Shown here one piece after another: positions 52,064 to 64,000 of a DNA stretch of 64,000 nt. A program made the position numbers and the translations under genes. The stretch comes from Luscinia megarhynchos (lineage: Eukaryota; Chordata; Aves; Passeriformes; Turdidae). Below the pieces are notes generated by a model. That model saw nothing but the letters and a program-made list of their open reading frames with translations. It did not search any database and had not been told where the DNA came from. Positions within the stretch are counted from its first letter, which is position 1, and each line of letters opens with the position of its first letter. The stretch is taken from NCBI GenBank assembly GCA_034336665.1, contig CM067568.1:40652770-40716769 (forward strand). Reading direction: 5' to 3'.

Positions 52064-52317
52064 CTTCTTATTCTTCTTTCTTTTCCTTGCTGTTCTTCTT
52101 CAGCACTGAAAATATAATCAAAGTCACTGGTGCCCCAGTGGATCTCTACTTGTTGATTAAAGTTGGATAAACTAGACAAATTCTGGTGGGAATGGAAGGC
52201 ATTTATGATGACTACCTGGCATTTTTCTCTGCCCTTTTTTATGTACTTGTCACCGTATTTTCCCACATCAATCTCATAAAACATTCTTTTGCTCGTGCTT
52301 GAAATATTGATATTATC
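52064..52317 (-). CDS. best candidate coding exon (254 nt), product unknown
   Basis: On the minus strand a good acceptor (GCTTTTATCTTTCCTGTAG) is followed by GAT AAT ATC and a frame open for 84 codons plus two bases, ending AGAAG before a GTAACA donor. The other two frames hit stops early. The peptide begins DNINISSTSK, continues with the segment YEIDVGKYGDKYIKKGREKC and IHWGTSDFDYIFSAEEEQQG, and ends in a basic ERRIRR tail. The mix of charged, aromatic and Gly residues looks natural, not like translated AT-rich noise. I do not recognise the protein family. The phase (0 in, 2 out) is compatible with the candidate exon at 37775-37895. Possible alternatives are a chance open frame or an exon of a non-coding transcript. 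Confidence 0.4.
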
Positions 52318-52319
52318 CT

Positions 52320-55300
52320 ACAGGAAAGATAAAAGCACATCACAGAGCAATATGGCTTGGTGATAGAATTATCTGCAATACACAGAAATCTCTACTGATG
52401 TTTAGGGCTGGCATGGTATTAAACACATTACTTTTGCTGACAGACATTTTCATTTCCTTGCATCATGCAGGTAGGGGAATTTGAAGGAAATCTAGTTTTC
52501 AGTTCTAGATTTGTTCAATAAAAAATGTAAAACAGAAATGCCGATGGATATGGCAGCATCTCTTTAAATCAAAAAGAACTCACTGAAAGTTTAAATAAGT
52601 TTTAGAGAAGGCTATATGTTTTTATGTGTGTGTATATATATTTGTATATCTGTATTTACAAACCTATCTCTATATACATATTTATATAAACTGTTTCCTG
52701 TTTAACAAATCTGAAAGAACTGTGGGAAAATCATAAGTAAAGGAGTTAAAACTTAGTGTAAATAACTGTTAATAAAGTGTTAGTAAATAGATCTTGTGAT
52801 CCTTTGGTTATGATCTTTTTGCTACAATGTTTGGTAACATCTTTACTCATTATTTTCGGTGTATTCCTTTCACCCATGCTGTGCACAGAAGAAAAAGGAG
52901 CTTCTGGCACTTGGGATGTGTTCTCAAATTGATGGCCTTGTTCATAGGATGCCTCTTTGATTTTTCTGAAGCTGGATGTGTAGCCAATACAGAAAAAGAT
53001 TCTTATAAGGAAGGGATATCTCTTTAGCAGAACATTGATTAAAGGGACATCTCATTCTTCTATCCCTATTTCTTCCCCAGAGTCACAGTATGATGCTGGG
53101 GAAGTTACTAAGATAATGTTTTCTTCAGGTCATCTCTGAATTACACATTTCTTGTGTTCTGGTCCCTTACTTGAGATACTAGAACTTGGATGGAAATAGT
53201 ATTGAGCCTTGAAAGAGGGAATGGAGTCAGCACTAGCTATGCTTCAAATGCTTAAGGTTCCATAAGGTGCTAAGTACTCTGTGTATGCAGAGTTTGCAAT
53301 CTGAGACTGCACATTCAGTACTAGTGGACATTTTGATTCAATTTCCCTATTCCCAAACTCAGCATTTGGAAAATGAGCCTATCACCTGAGAAAGGTGTTG
53401 TCCAAAGTAATTAGCTTTTGCAAAACAGTCCAGTGCTTTGCTGAGTGGCACTGCAGAAAAGCCCATGTGGAAATAAATTACTCTTCAGAGCTGGATTAGT
53501 AATGTGCAGAACAGCCACAATGGAGCAAATGAAATAAAAACATAGGATCAAGTAATGGCACCTTGAACAGGCGTTATTCTTCTTGTGCAAGGAGTGAAGG
53601 AAAGGTCATGTCAAAAAAGAGTAGCGTGTGATTGTGTCATTAGAGGCTGTGTAGAAACACAGAGACACCCCTGCCCCCACCAGTGGTGTGTTTTGTTCCT
53701 CACTACCTCAGCTTGGCTCTCCATTAAGTTGCAGTAATAAGTGCCTCCTTTCTATGTAGTCTCTGGCAGTAAATTCCTTTAGAATAGTTTGATACCATGC
53801 ATTTTGCAAATGCAGAATATTCCTATGTAGTATGCAACTTCTTTGTATAGCTGTGGATTTTGGAACAGGATTTTTGTATGTTTTCAGGGTTATGCATTTG
53901 ATGTAAAATAAAACCAGGTGTTCTGCTGTGCTGAACAGCACCAGAGCTGCTCAGAGTGCACGGGTGCACTGGCATTTTGTACACCACTTGCACTGGGGAG
54001 ATTGGGTCTTCTGTCATCCAGGAGGCAGCAGCTTTGGAGCAGGAGAATTTAGCATCCTCCCCTTCTTCATATTTCGGTATTCTGCATGAGTCTGACATAA
54101 ATTATAGACTGGCAGACCCTAATTTTCCTGTAACTGATGAAGGAATTTAAAAACTTTCGAAAACTTAGCTGAATGTAAGGAAATATTTGTTTACGACCAG
54201 TGTTTGTGACTGTGATGAAATTTGTTAATAGGCTGAATTAGCGAGCATATAGAAAATGAGATGCCAGTGGTATTGCATAATCTTGTCTGGCCATTTCCCC
54301 AGGACAAGCAGAGTTTTACCTAAATGCCTGGCACAACTGACAAAAAAGTGCCAATCCCATATCTTTGTTGGTAGTTGGCCTTCTCATTGCTAGCAGGCTG
54401 CAAACTGTATTTAGTATGTGACTTGCTATAAATGTGTGCCCCTTGCTTTCAGGGCATCGTGGAGGTGAATTATATGTGGGCTGCTGGGATCACAGGGGTG
54501 GCCTTGTAACTGCTTTTGCAAGGGAACTGCTGAGGTTAAGCTACTTAATGTTTTATAATTTAGTCTGACCAGGATACAACCTCAACTTTTCTCTCAGGCC
54601 TAAGCATTGACAGAAAAGCACCCCAGCATTTTCCACTCATCAGAAGGTCAGGCATATTTGCTCTTGTTAATTCCTAGAAGACGAGAAAATACATATTATT
54701 TTGCACAGCTCCTTTTAGAGCAGAAGTACCAAGAGAAAGCCTGTTGTTACCATTTCCAGCTAGACTGCAACATCCTGTCTTTTGAGGTTTGTGGGAGAAA
54801 CAGTTATTTTTCTCAAGAAGCACTGAGCCAGTGTAAAAGCTTTTAATCCCATCTAAAGGTAACAACCCAGGTTATCTCCTGCTATCCCCTTTAAAGAGCC
54901 AGCCATTTAGCTATATATGAATATCTACATAAAAACAAACCCTGCAAGCAAAGGCTGACCCTGGGCAGTGGAGTTACTCTACCTTTACATTACTGCTTGA
55001 TCTTGGTAGTTTTCTGGTCAATGCTATTGAGTGTGTTTCTTTGTGTGGCAATTTACAGCGTGTGCAGGGCTTCAGGCATCAGTGTAGGGCATCATACATG
55101 GCTCTAAGTTGTGCAAAGCCTCTGTGCAAATACATCATTTTCAAAGCAGCAGGAATGCTCATTCTTTTTGCCAGGCTTTAGCTGTGGGAGCTTGGATGAG
55201 CCTTCCCCCTCAGAGCTCCTGTTAGCCTGCTGCACAGGGAATATTCAGCACTCAGTGCAGCCATTCTGCAGCTGCCTGGCAGAGCACCAAGCTTGCAAGA

Positions 55301-58300
55301 GGGCACAAGAGAAAGCATAGCCCTGTTTAAAACTACTCAAACTCATCAGGAGAGTCTGGTATTGCAGAACAGGAGAGGTAGCATTGCTTCATAGTTCATC
55401 CTTATGCGAATAAGGTGCCAGCCAGCAATTATGGAAAGAAACTTCCCTAAAACTGAGGAATACTGTAAGCAGCAAGGTAAAGAAATGGGGTTATGCATGT
55501 GCTATTCTTGCTGCCTGTCCCAGTGCAGCCCATGAAACAGAAAAGGGGAAGAGGCAGGTGGAGAAGGGAGACCAATTAACTAAGTCAGATTTCTGTGGAG
55601 ATGATTAGTTTTAGGAAAGCTAAGGCAAGGCAAGTAAGAGCAATGCTGTCTACCCAAGTTTTACCTAGATGAGTCGTCTAGCAACTAGCACTGAGGCCAC
55701 AAAATAACTCCACTGTTGCTTTTCATTTTCTCAATCCAAAGGCAAGTAAATGTATACTTAAATGATCACAGCAATTAACCACTGCTCCAGTGTAGAAATG
55801 TTCTGTTACATCTGCCTAGCAAACACCTGGGTATGCCTCTGCAGAACAGAGGTTTTGAAATGTTCACTGATCAAGAATTCTGTTGTTTCTTTTTTAATGT
55901 GAGATGCTTTTTATTGCTAGTGCATAATTTAATTTGAGGCCACTGGTGGCTGATGTGTATCTTAAAATCTGAGCTCCTGCAGGCATATAGTGTCATTGTA
56001 TCTGCTCATTTAATTTTTATGAAAGGAATTTTTTTTATTTACTACAGATTAAAGCATGAAAACAGCCCCCTACTCCCCAGTTTTTCTCTACCTTTACCCA
56101 AATACAAAAAGAAAAGGCAAATAAAAGAAACAGTACTATATTAAAACAGACAAACAAAAAAGTCAAAAATCCCTCTTGTTGCACCTGAGGAGCCAGCTCG
56201 GAGATTTAGACTTCAGAGGATGGTAGTCGTGCTAGTCTGAGCTTCTGGATTCTGCTTGGAATGGAAAGTCCCACATTCCTTCTTGGAATAGAGCAGACTC
56301 TGGCAGATGGTGAAACAGTAAAATTACTTTTGTGAGACTTAATTTTTCCAGTATGAAAGGTGTCTCTTGATTTGGGTGTTGGAAGGAGGCTGAGAATCAG
56401 GGTAGGTTGCAGTGGAATTCCATGCATGGGTGCCTTGCAGAAGGTCTCTTTGCAGCATATCCAAAGTTACCCTTCTTGGATGCAAGATGTTATATTCCTA
56501 AAGCCTAAATTCAGTGTCTGACTCTGCTCTTATGGGTGAAGTTACAGCATTCCTGTAGGTTAAATGTATTTTCTGTGTTCTTGTGATGTACTTGTAATGC
56601 AATGACTTGACATTCTGTTTAAATGCCATTGCATTTTGGCACCACACATTTCAGTTGACAGTGGTCCAGGATACTGTAATGCATTAACACAGTTCTGCTC
56701 CTACTGCTGCAAAGTAGCACCATTTTGCAGCAAGTTTTGTTGAACAGGCTATAGGATGTGATAATTTCTTTGACCCTTATATTTGGCTGCAGAACCAAAT
56801 AAGATGCTTCTCCTGACATCGTTCTAGTAAGACCAGAAATGCAGTCAGAGCTTTTTAACTGAGAATATCAAGAAATGAGCCAGACTAAGGAGATGAGAGT
56901 GACCTTTGGGATGATAAAGTGACCACGGTTGGTTGTACTAAAAGGCAAGTAGCTGATTCATTAAGGCCACAGAGCACAGTTCTCTGCAGTTCTTCCTAAT
57001 TCTCCAGTTTGTGGACTAACCAGTGCTCTCTGCACTCATCTGCTGTCACAAAGCTCCCATAAAGACTGACCACTGACCACCCATCCTTCTCAGTGTGCAC
57101 CAGTGTGGAAGCTTGAGCTGTTCCCACTCATCTCTTTTAAATGAAGTTGTCCTAGCTGCCCTCTCTGTGCCAGGATTAGTTTTGCCATGGCACTTCCTTT
57201 CCTTGGTGGTGCTGCAGTCACTGGGGAGACAGTTCTTGGGGAGTGGTCACTGCTCACATTTATGCTAACAGGAAAGAAAGCAACAAATATGCTCCACATG
57301 CATAAAAAAAAGAGCATGTATATTCTGTCACAGAAAGGCCTTTTAGGTCTGCTCATGCTCTTGACAGAAGAGTTTTTGACTTTGTATTTACCCATGTGTT
57401 TACTCTTCTTTCTGGCTTCCATGGGCAAAGGTGTACCATTGGAGTATTGGTATATGATGATCCTGGAGAACACTGAAAGCTCTGCTGGCTGACCCTTGGA
57501 ATAGTGAAAGGCAATGGTCTGAGAGAGTGTGCCTTTTTAATTGAAAAGAAAAAGAAAAAAGAGCAATCTATTTTAGATGTGGGAGAGAAAAACATTTGGA
57601 AAGCTTTTCACTTAACAAGGCTCTTCTGTGACATTTAGGCACATTTATACAAGTTAAAAAAGAATTTGGCACCTTCCCACCTTACTTATCAGGCTTGGAA
57701 AAGAAAAAGCAACTAAAAAGACAAGATAACTTGATATGTTGCTTTGTTTTGTTCACATGAAGTGTTGTACCTGTTGATGTTGGCTGAGTACTATTAGAGC
57801 CCACATAGTGCCCTGACAGAGGAGTCATATTCAGTCAGGTTCAGGGCTTGCTTTCTAATGAGCAAGGATAATTATCATGCCAATCTCTGATCACTTTTTA
57901 CAAGGCATATTTAATCAGAAAGAAAGATAGGAGCATCTTTTGTCTCATACAGACTTGAGAGCAGGGCTAGCAGGTGTAACAGAGTAATTACTCTGAAGGA
58001 TTTGTTCATTATTTCCCAGAAAAAGGGAAAAGTCTTTGTGTCACTGTCTCTCCTGTCTTCTCTGCTCTTGAGTTCAACTTGTGCAGTTTGATCATGGTGG
58101 CCCCACTTCTACAAGCACTTTTCCTCAAAAACACTCTTGACAAGCATTTATTGTAGGATTTGACAGCCAAGTAGTCTCCCTACCCTTGCCCCTTTCTCTT
58201 AGAAAATTTGCAGTGTGTTCTGATGGGAAGCTGATAATGTGCAGTGTGCTCTGAGGCCCCTACTCCCTTGGCTATAGAGCTGTATGGCCATGGTTGTATG

Positions 58301-59260
58301 CTTGCTTACATTTATGTACATTTAAATAATCTCCCTAGGTGTGCATGCTACCTCTCTGGGTTCAGATCATAAGTGTGTCTTTTCTTCGAAAACACCCAGG
58401 TGCCCATTCCAGGGGAGTAGATAATGATTATATACTCTGTGAGATGTTCATTTTATATAATTCAGGGCACTCAAGTTTACAAATCTATGGCTTTTGATTA
58501 TATGGGAACTCTAAGACTACAAGGCCAACTGTAGCTTTGAGAACTGTCTTGAGCATTCCTTTGTGTCTTTTTCTTAGTTATAACACAAATTCATGGAATT
58601 CCTGCTTTTGGACACTTCTTTGTAACATAAATTGTCTCCCTGATCCTGTTTACCAGTTGGTCCCACAGCACACCAGAGAGGTTGCTTGAGAGTTTGGGAA
58701 TAAATAGCTCTGGATAGCACTGTATAAATTGGTTTTGCCTCAGGGAAAAAGGCAAACAGAACTAGATTGTGAAATATCACAATTTTAGGGAATTGAACTT
58801 TCCTTTTAGGACAAGGTTTTTGGATTCTCAAGCAACTTGGTCAGATGCAGAAGCTTGTAAACAGGTCCAGCAAGTGTTTAAAGTATAATTTCAGTAAGAT
58901 TTAATTTATTTTGTCTTTCACTTTGCAGTCAGTTCTTTCATAACATCTCAGTGTTTTTTGTTTCCAGTATGATGCAGGTTTCTGCAGTGGGTGATCACTT
59001 TGTATGTGAAGACAACTGGTGGAACAGTTGTGCTTTAGATACTGGGAAAGTGGGTTTTTTGCATGTTAGCTGGACTACTTCAAGAGCAGTAATGGAAAAG
59101 TTGGCAGGGTTCACTTGCTGGCTTTAGCTATGGGCATTGCCAACTCATTGCAGCAAAAGAAGAATACAAATCTCACAAACTTGCCCTTTTATACCTGCAG
59201 CTTATCACTAAGTTGGTTTATAGATGGTTTGAGATCTTGTTCTTGTATACTATTAGGTCA
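52320..59260. other. non-coding, no confident gene
   Basis: A TA/TG-rich low-complexity patch lies at 52612-52690. A possible 37-nt micro-exon on the minus strand at about 53170-53206 (pyrimidine tract CTCCATTCCCTCTTTCAAG, donor CAA/GTAAGG) would join in phase to the exon at 52317, but it is too small to trust. Frames at 53823-54098, 57090-57492 and 58574-58831 have no support. Confidence 0.45.
52612..52690. repeat. TA/TG-rich low-complexity tract
   Basis: Alternating TATATA, TGTGTG and ATATAC strings. Confidence 0.8.
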
Positions 59261-59461
59261 AGACCAGTGTATCTTGATCCCATAGGAATCTGAAGGCAGG
59301 AACTGAAAAGCCAGTTTTTCTTGGATTGTAGCAATGTGGAAGAGAAGCAGTCTGACCTCTTTTGATTCGTTCATACCATCCCCTGCAGCATAAATTTCTC
59401 TAAACACAGGATGAAACACTAAAATTGCACTATTGGCTCTAAGGGGAAAAAACTGTGAGTA
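59258..59461 (-). CDS. weak candidate exon, possibly terminal, product unknown
   Basis: On the minus strand a strong acceptor (ACAGTTTTTTCCCCTTAG, ending near 59440) precedes a frame that stays open for about 60 codons. It contains SAILVFHPVFREIYAAGDG and EVRLLLFHIATIQEKLAFQF and ends IHWS at a TGA. A weak internal donor (GATG/GTATGA) would end it in phase 1. The peptide is protein-like but unassigned, and it does not join in phase to the exon at 52317 through that donor. It could be chance. Confidence 0.18.
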   Translation of the reverse strand, partial: YSQFFPLRANSAILVFHPVFREIYAAGDGMNESKEVRLLLFHIATIQEKLAFQFLPSDSYGIKIHWS

Positions 59462-59509
59462 AATCTGAATGATCCAAATCCCAATGTCCAGCTGCTGGAA
59501 CAACTGTTA

Positions 59510-62500
59510 AAACAGGTGTGTCTAATTTTAGCTTTTGAAACAGCTGGGCAAAATGTTGGCTATGCTTTAGTATCTTTGCTTAAAGAGAAGGCAGGTGGCA
59601 TTCTCTGAACAAGCCACTATTGAATTAGAGAGACCTATTAATATTAGTGAGTCAACTTAATTCTCTCAACCTGCTAACAAGAGCAGCTTGGAAGGGATTG
59701 GAGAATGACAGGCTACCTTGTATAAACCAAAAAGGAAAGGGATTATGGTGTGTTTGTTCTACAACAGCAGTTTAATCAGTTTAGGAGCATCTGTGCTTCC
59801 CATGACTTTGCTGGCTGTTAGAATTTCTTTTGCCTGGGTGACCTGGGGCATGTATGTGCTAGCTGTATTTTTTTGAATGAGAGTGTACTCCAGTAAAGTA
59901 AAGATTACACATGAGCATGAATAGTTGGTGTGTGTGTGAGAGAATGGTAAAAAAGCCAACAGCAACCCTGCTCTGAGTAATTAGGAAATTTGTTGCAAAA
60001 TCAAGCATTCGAAATTGAGGCAAGCTGGAAATCCATGTAACATTTTCCCCCTTCTGCATTTCTTTCAGTCTTTTAATCATATCAGAATTAGGATCATGTT
60101 CTTGTAGACTCCCTATTTGTTTGTGAGCTAGAAAGAATCATTAAGTGAAATATATTTGTATAGATAGAAAATTCTATAGTTTATGAAACCTCTGTTTTAG
60201 TTGATATAAAAATTTTCTGTTGAATAATGAAGTGGAAATTGGGGCTCTGTAATTAAAATCCAATGCTCGACTTGTTTCCCTAGCTCAGCAGCAGGGTTCT
60301 AGAGTGATACATTCTTCCTAAACAGCAATGAGTATGTTATAGACGTGAGGGAAGAAATAATGGATTGTTACCAGAGTATACTTTTATACTGGTTTCTTTA
60401 TGTCCCTGGGAACAGCAGCTGTGACAGCTGGTCACTATATGTAGTGGACTGTGAATCCCTCTGTGAATCCCTTTTTCGTTGAAAAGAAGTGGGGGAAGAG
60501 AGAAGATATTTTAAAAATGAGGCATCTTGTCATGTTCTTTAGCAGCATCTGATTGTGCCAAGGAAGGTATAGCTCCTCCAGATGTCAGCTATTTAGAGAG
60601 ACACACACCAGAAGTTCTGTGGACAACAAATGATTGAATCCCACACAGGATGCTCTTCTTGGCAACAGAAGAAATGGGAGTGAGTGGGTGAGCCTGTGTG
60701 TGTTACTGTGCAGAATGGGACGGGCAATTACAAATATGGGAGATAAGGAGAAAAATAAAGATGGATGGAGGTAAAAATACCTGCTAAATGCCAGCTGTCC
60801 CACTTGGATGGAGTAGGATTTTTGCCTGGTTGTCTCAGTGCTTTGAGTAGTGTGATTTTAACCCTTTTTTACCATGATTTATGTAACCTAAATTATGATA
60901 AGCTCTGTATAAACATCTGGATATGTATTGTTTTCAGTCTGTAACTAGTGCCCTGAGAAAACCCAATGAGAGTGATTTGCTGCAATACAGCTTGCTGGAA
61001 AAAAAAGAAACACAAACCAACAAACCAAACACAAATTATTAGATCATCCTTTGTTGAAAGCAGAAGTTTTTCATAGCTTTATTCCTTTAGATGAAAATAT
61101 TGTCAGAAGTATTTTAAAGCTCAACAGTCTTTCTGGTGATAGGTTAAAGGGTTTCAAAGAACCCACAAATAATAAGACAGTTTGAGGCTTCCTTCAGAGG
61201 CCACCCATTTCCCTGGCAGGAGTTGGAAATGTGCTGTTCTACTAGTTTTGAAATTTGTGCTTGTGTAATATTTTCTTCTTTCCTCAAACTTCATAAAATA
61301 AGTGATTTCTCTCTCCTGTGCGAAGCTTTGTTCAGTGTTTGGCTCTGATACAGATGCTATGTTTGCAGTGGAGAAAAGCTGCATCCTACCTCTGGGGTCT
61401 AGCTGGTCTAGGTCTTGTTGCCAGTGCTAGATGAAATCTCCCATTTCCAGTGGAGAATAATGCTTGAGCAAAGGGGAATAGAATTACTAACCTTTGAAGG
61501 ATTCCTTCTGGACCATTCTGTACAAGTGTGGAAATAGAGTATTATTTCAGTCTGTTCTTCTGGGGGAAGCCATGCTTCTACAATCACTCTGTTTGGCCAT
61601 CACCCCTTTGATTGCCTGGCCAGCAGCCACCACATTTGACAGAAGCATTAAATCTCCAGAGATACTGAATTCCTCCAAAATCTGTTCCTCATCCCTGCTG
61701 AGGTGTAAGGGCTGGCCCACCAGCTGCTAGGCTTGCAGCTCTGAACCTGCATCAACACAGACCACCTCTTTCTTGGCCAAAGCAAGACACAAGAAGGAAA
61801 AGAAATGAAAGATGTTACAGTTGGGGTAAGGAAATATGACAAAAATTGGAGAACATCAGAGGAGGGAGTGTGAGACAATGCAGGGGGAACCAAAGGTCAT
61901 GTGGTGACATTGTGGTGAATAGGGGAGGGCACACACGGCACAACAAAGGGGAATCATAAAGCCTCATTTCCTAATCACTTATTTCTGTAGTTCTGCTGCT
62001 TGTAGAACAAACATTTTTTCAGGTAGCCAGGAATATCAGATGCCCTTGATTTATCTGCCTGCTGCTACATTTCTGATGATAACACCTAGCGTAGGGGCTG
62101 GTAGTGGGTAAGTAGCATTTCAGTGCAAGTAAATGTGTTATACAGAGCACCTGTATATCTGCTTATTCTGTTGATGACATACTGCTTTCTGTCTCTGCTG
62201 GGGATTTTTTGGTAGCTTGGGCTGTCACAAAATAGCTACCTTCAGATTTCTGTGCAGGAGGAGATCAGAATGCAGAGATAAAGACAGCAACAAAATGATT
62301 CACAGTTAGTCATCCTGAAGACCACTCACATTTCTTTCACCCTCACAGTACCCACCATACTTCTGCCAGTACCCTGGACGAGTCAGTGGCAGACTGTGTG
62401 TTGCCATCCTGAGTGCTCACTTTAGGTGACTAATAAAAAGGTGAGGGAGGTGAAATGTGGCATCTAATTAAACGTATGCAGACCTAATTCTAATTTAAGG

Positions 62501-63620
62501 GATTACTTAAGGGATATATTGGTCCAGGGTGCAGATGGCTTTTGTACGACCAATTCAAAATTCAGATGGAAGAAATAAAGAATTATGGTTCTTCAAGTGA
62601 GTTCCCTCTATAGATTATGCCAGGCATTTTACTATTTCCCCCCTTTTTTGTTTCTTCTGTGGTTATCCTGGGCTGATGGTCTGGGGTAGAGATAAGGAGG
62701 CTACAGAGGAGAGAGCAAAGCAGAAATGTGTGTGCACATATGCATGCACGTGTGTTTGTACGCATCTAAGTGTAACTAGTGCATTGCTATTTTTAGTTTT
62801 TTCCTTGGCACTTTACAATGAGTTTACAATGGATTTTTTGTTGGTTCAAGCCAATAGATAGTACATCCATGTTGGTAGCAGTTCATGTCTTATCTGTTGC
62901 ATACAGCCTATCATTGAGGGAGTTTGCTACTCCTTCCCTTTGTTTCCATGTCCCAATTTTCATGGCTGCCTGGTGATGACTGTACTTGTTCTGGTGGTGT
63001 TTACAGCTCCAGTGGATTTTGTTGCTGCTTTCCCTCCCATTTTGCTCAAATACTAAGGTGCTGGGCAAAGGGAAGTGTTCAGTTTGAGGAATTTAGCTTT
63101 TTGCATCCATGTGAATACTACGAACACTCTTTGAATTGCATGTGAGTTGAAGGATATGACAAGTCAAGGAAACTGCTGGTGCCTCAGGAGACCTGCAGTT
63201 CTGGAGGAGCTCGTGTAGGTGGAGTTTGAGACCCTGGGGATTGACGGGAGAGGGAGGTGCTTCACAAGGAGAGAGATGTTTTTGAAGCAGTTCTTGCTCC
63301 TTATTCTCCCTGTTGTGCTTTTGTTGAACTTCTCTGCTGGAGACCAAGCATCCCAGTAAGATCCCTGCTCAGTTGATGCAAATGGACCTGGGGTGTATTC
63401 TGCTTCCATCTGTTTGCTTGTATGGGTGCATTGCATGCCTCGAAGCCAGGGCCTGTCCTTGGTAGTGTTACATACATCAGCAGGGAGCAGGTAGTTGATG
63501 CTGTATAACTACTCATCTCAGCCTAACACTGCAGTGACCTAAGCTGCACTTTCTGAAAGCCACAAAACCTTTTTCAAAGCTCAGTGCAAAAGGCCTAGGA
63601 GTCTGTGGACCAGGGCTTAG
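59510..63620. other. non-coding, nothing firmly recognised
   Basis: No repeat or exon recognised. A small duplication of TGTGAATCCC occurs near 60449-60472. The frames at 61154-61384 and 63093-63436 have no support beyond being open. Confidence 0.5.
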
Positions 63621-63629
63621 TGGTATTTT

Positions 63630-63960
63630 CCATGTTGGAGAATATGTGACTGGGAGTAGCTGGCAGGATGCTAATATGAACTCTCCTTCTGTGCAAAAGG
63701 GCAAACACCTTACAGGGAATGAAAACAGGAGTATTATCAGTAACATACGTGAAAAAATTGTTCTTGTCTATGCAGTGCTCATAAGACTTTATCTGAAGGA
63801 CTGCATCCAGTCTGGGACATTGCACTTCAAAAAAAATGTAGATATTTTAAAAAAATCTCCAGGAAACCAGCAATAATGAGCAGCATCTAAACCCCACAGA
63901 TTTCTAAGGAACAATAGAGCAAATGTCCTTTTCTAGAGAGGAGGGAAATAGCAGAAATCT
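63630..63960 (+). repeat. ancient CR1-type LINE fragment (end of RT region)
   Basis: Landmarks in order are 'tgctaatatgaactctccttctgtgcaaaagggcaaac', 'aaaacaggagtattatcagtaacatacgtgaaaaaattgttcttgtctatgcagtgctcataagac', 'ctgaaggactgcatccagtctgggac' and 'cacttcaaaaaaaatgtagatatt..aaatctccaggaaa'. They match the CR1 segment 'aacaggagtattgt..gtaagacac..taattgttctgctctactcagcactggtgaggc..ctggagtactgtgtccagttctgggc..cattttaaaaaggatgt..ggagagagtccagagga'. It is much more diverged than the 30.4 kb copy, so from an older subfamily, and may run past the window edge. The open frames on it are by-products. Confidence 0.65.
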
Positions 63961-64000
63961 CCTAATATGTAAATAGTATCTGTAAAGAGGAAGGAAATAA

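Noticed and set aside
1..64000. CRISPR arrays, operons, phage, plasmid origin, toxin systems, tRNA/rRNA genes
   Set aside because: The sequence is vertebrate nuclear DNA; no regularly spaced repeats, dense coding or cloverleaf candidates were seen.
1..64000. Endogenous retrovirus (LTR, gag, pol or env remnants)
   Set aside because: No LTR pair, primer-binding site or recognisable retroviral protein segment was found in any frame.

Overview
This window looks like vertebrate nuclear DNA, most likely from a bird. It is AT-rich, poor in CpG and has no dense coding. Stop codons are frequent in all frames, and the longest open frames (185, 158, 138 and 137 codons) are short and unrecognisable. The taxon is inferred from repeats. 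There is a 5'-truncated CR1 LINE with the typical 3' terminus (a 'gatccttgtgggttcc' segment and then ATTCTGTG-type repeats) at 30.4-31.0 kb. Older CR1/L3-type fragments lie near 15.4, 41.7 and 63.6 kb, and several very old MIR-type SINE copies are present. I see no Alu, B1/B2 or L1. Repeat density is low, as in birds; a crocodilian or turtle is less likely but not excluded.

Layout: 1-15 kb is almost featureless AT-rich sequence with one conserved-element-like block near 6.1 kb and one weak candidate exon on the minus strand at 1.9-2.0 kb. From 15.4 to 24 kb there is an L3-type fragment, several blocks that look like conserved non-coding enhancers (the best is at 19.77-19.96 kb, with an RFX X-box-like palindrome and a local run of CpGs) and a MIR copy. 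From 24 to 37 kb lie two MIR copies and the CR1 element. From 37 to 53 kb lie more MIR copies and the two best coding candidates. From 53 to 64 kb the sequence is largely blank, with an old CR1-type fragment at the right end.

The most useful gene-level observation is a pair of possible internal exons on the minus strand, 52317-52064 and 37895-37775. Each is open in one frame and flanked by a plausible acceptor and donor, and their splice phases fit (two bases plus one base, giving an Arg codon). If they are real, much of the window is intron of a minus-strand gene that I do not recognise. If not, the window is a gene desert or a large intron of an unseen gene.

No tRNA, rRNA, miRNA hairpin, CRISPR, plasmid, phage or operon-like structure was recognised. 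I found no novel biological system here; the items worth checking are the candidate exons and the conserved-element-like blocks.
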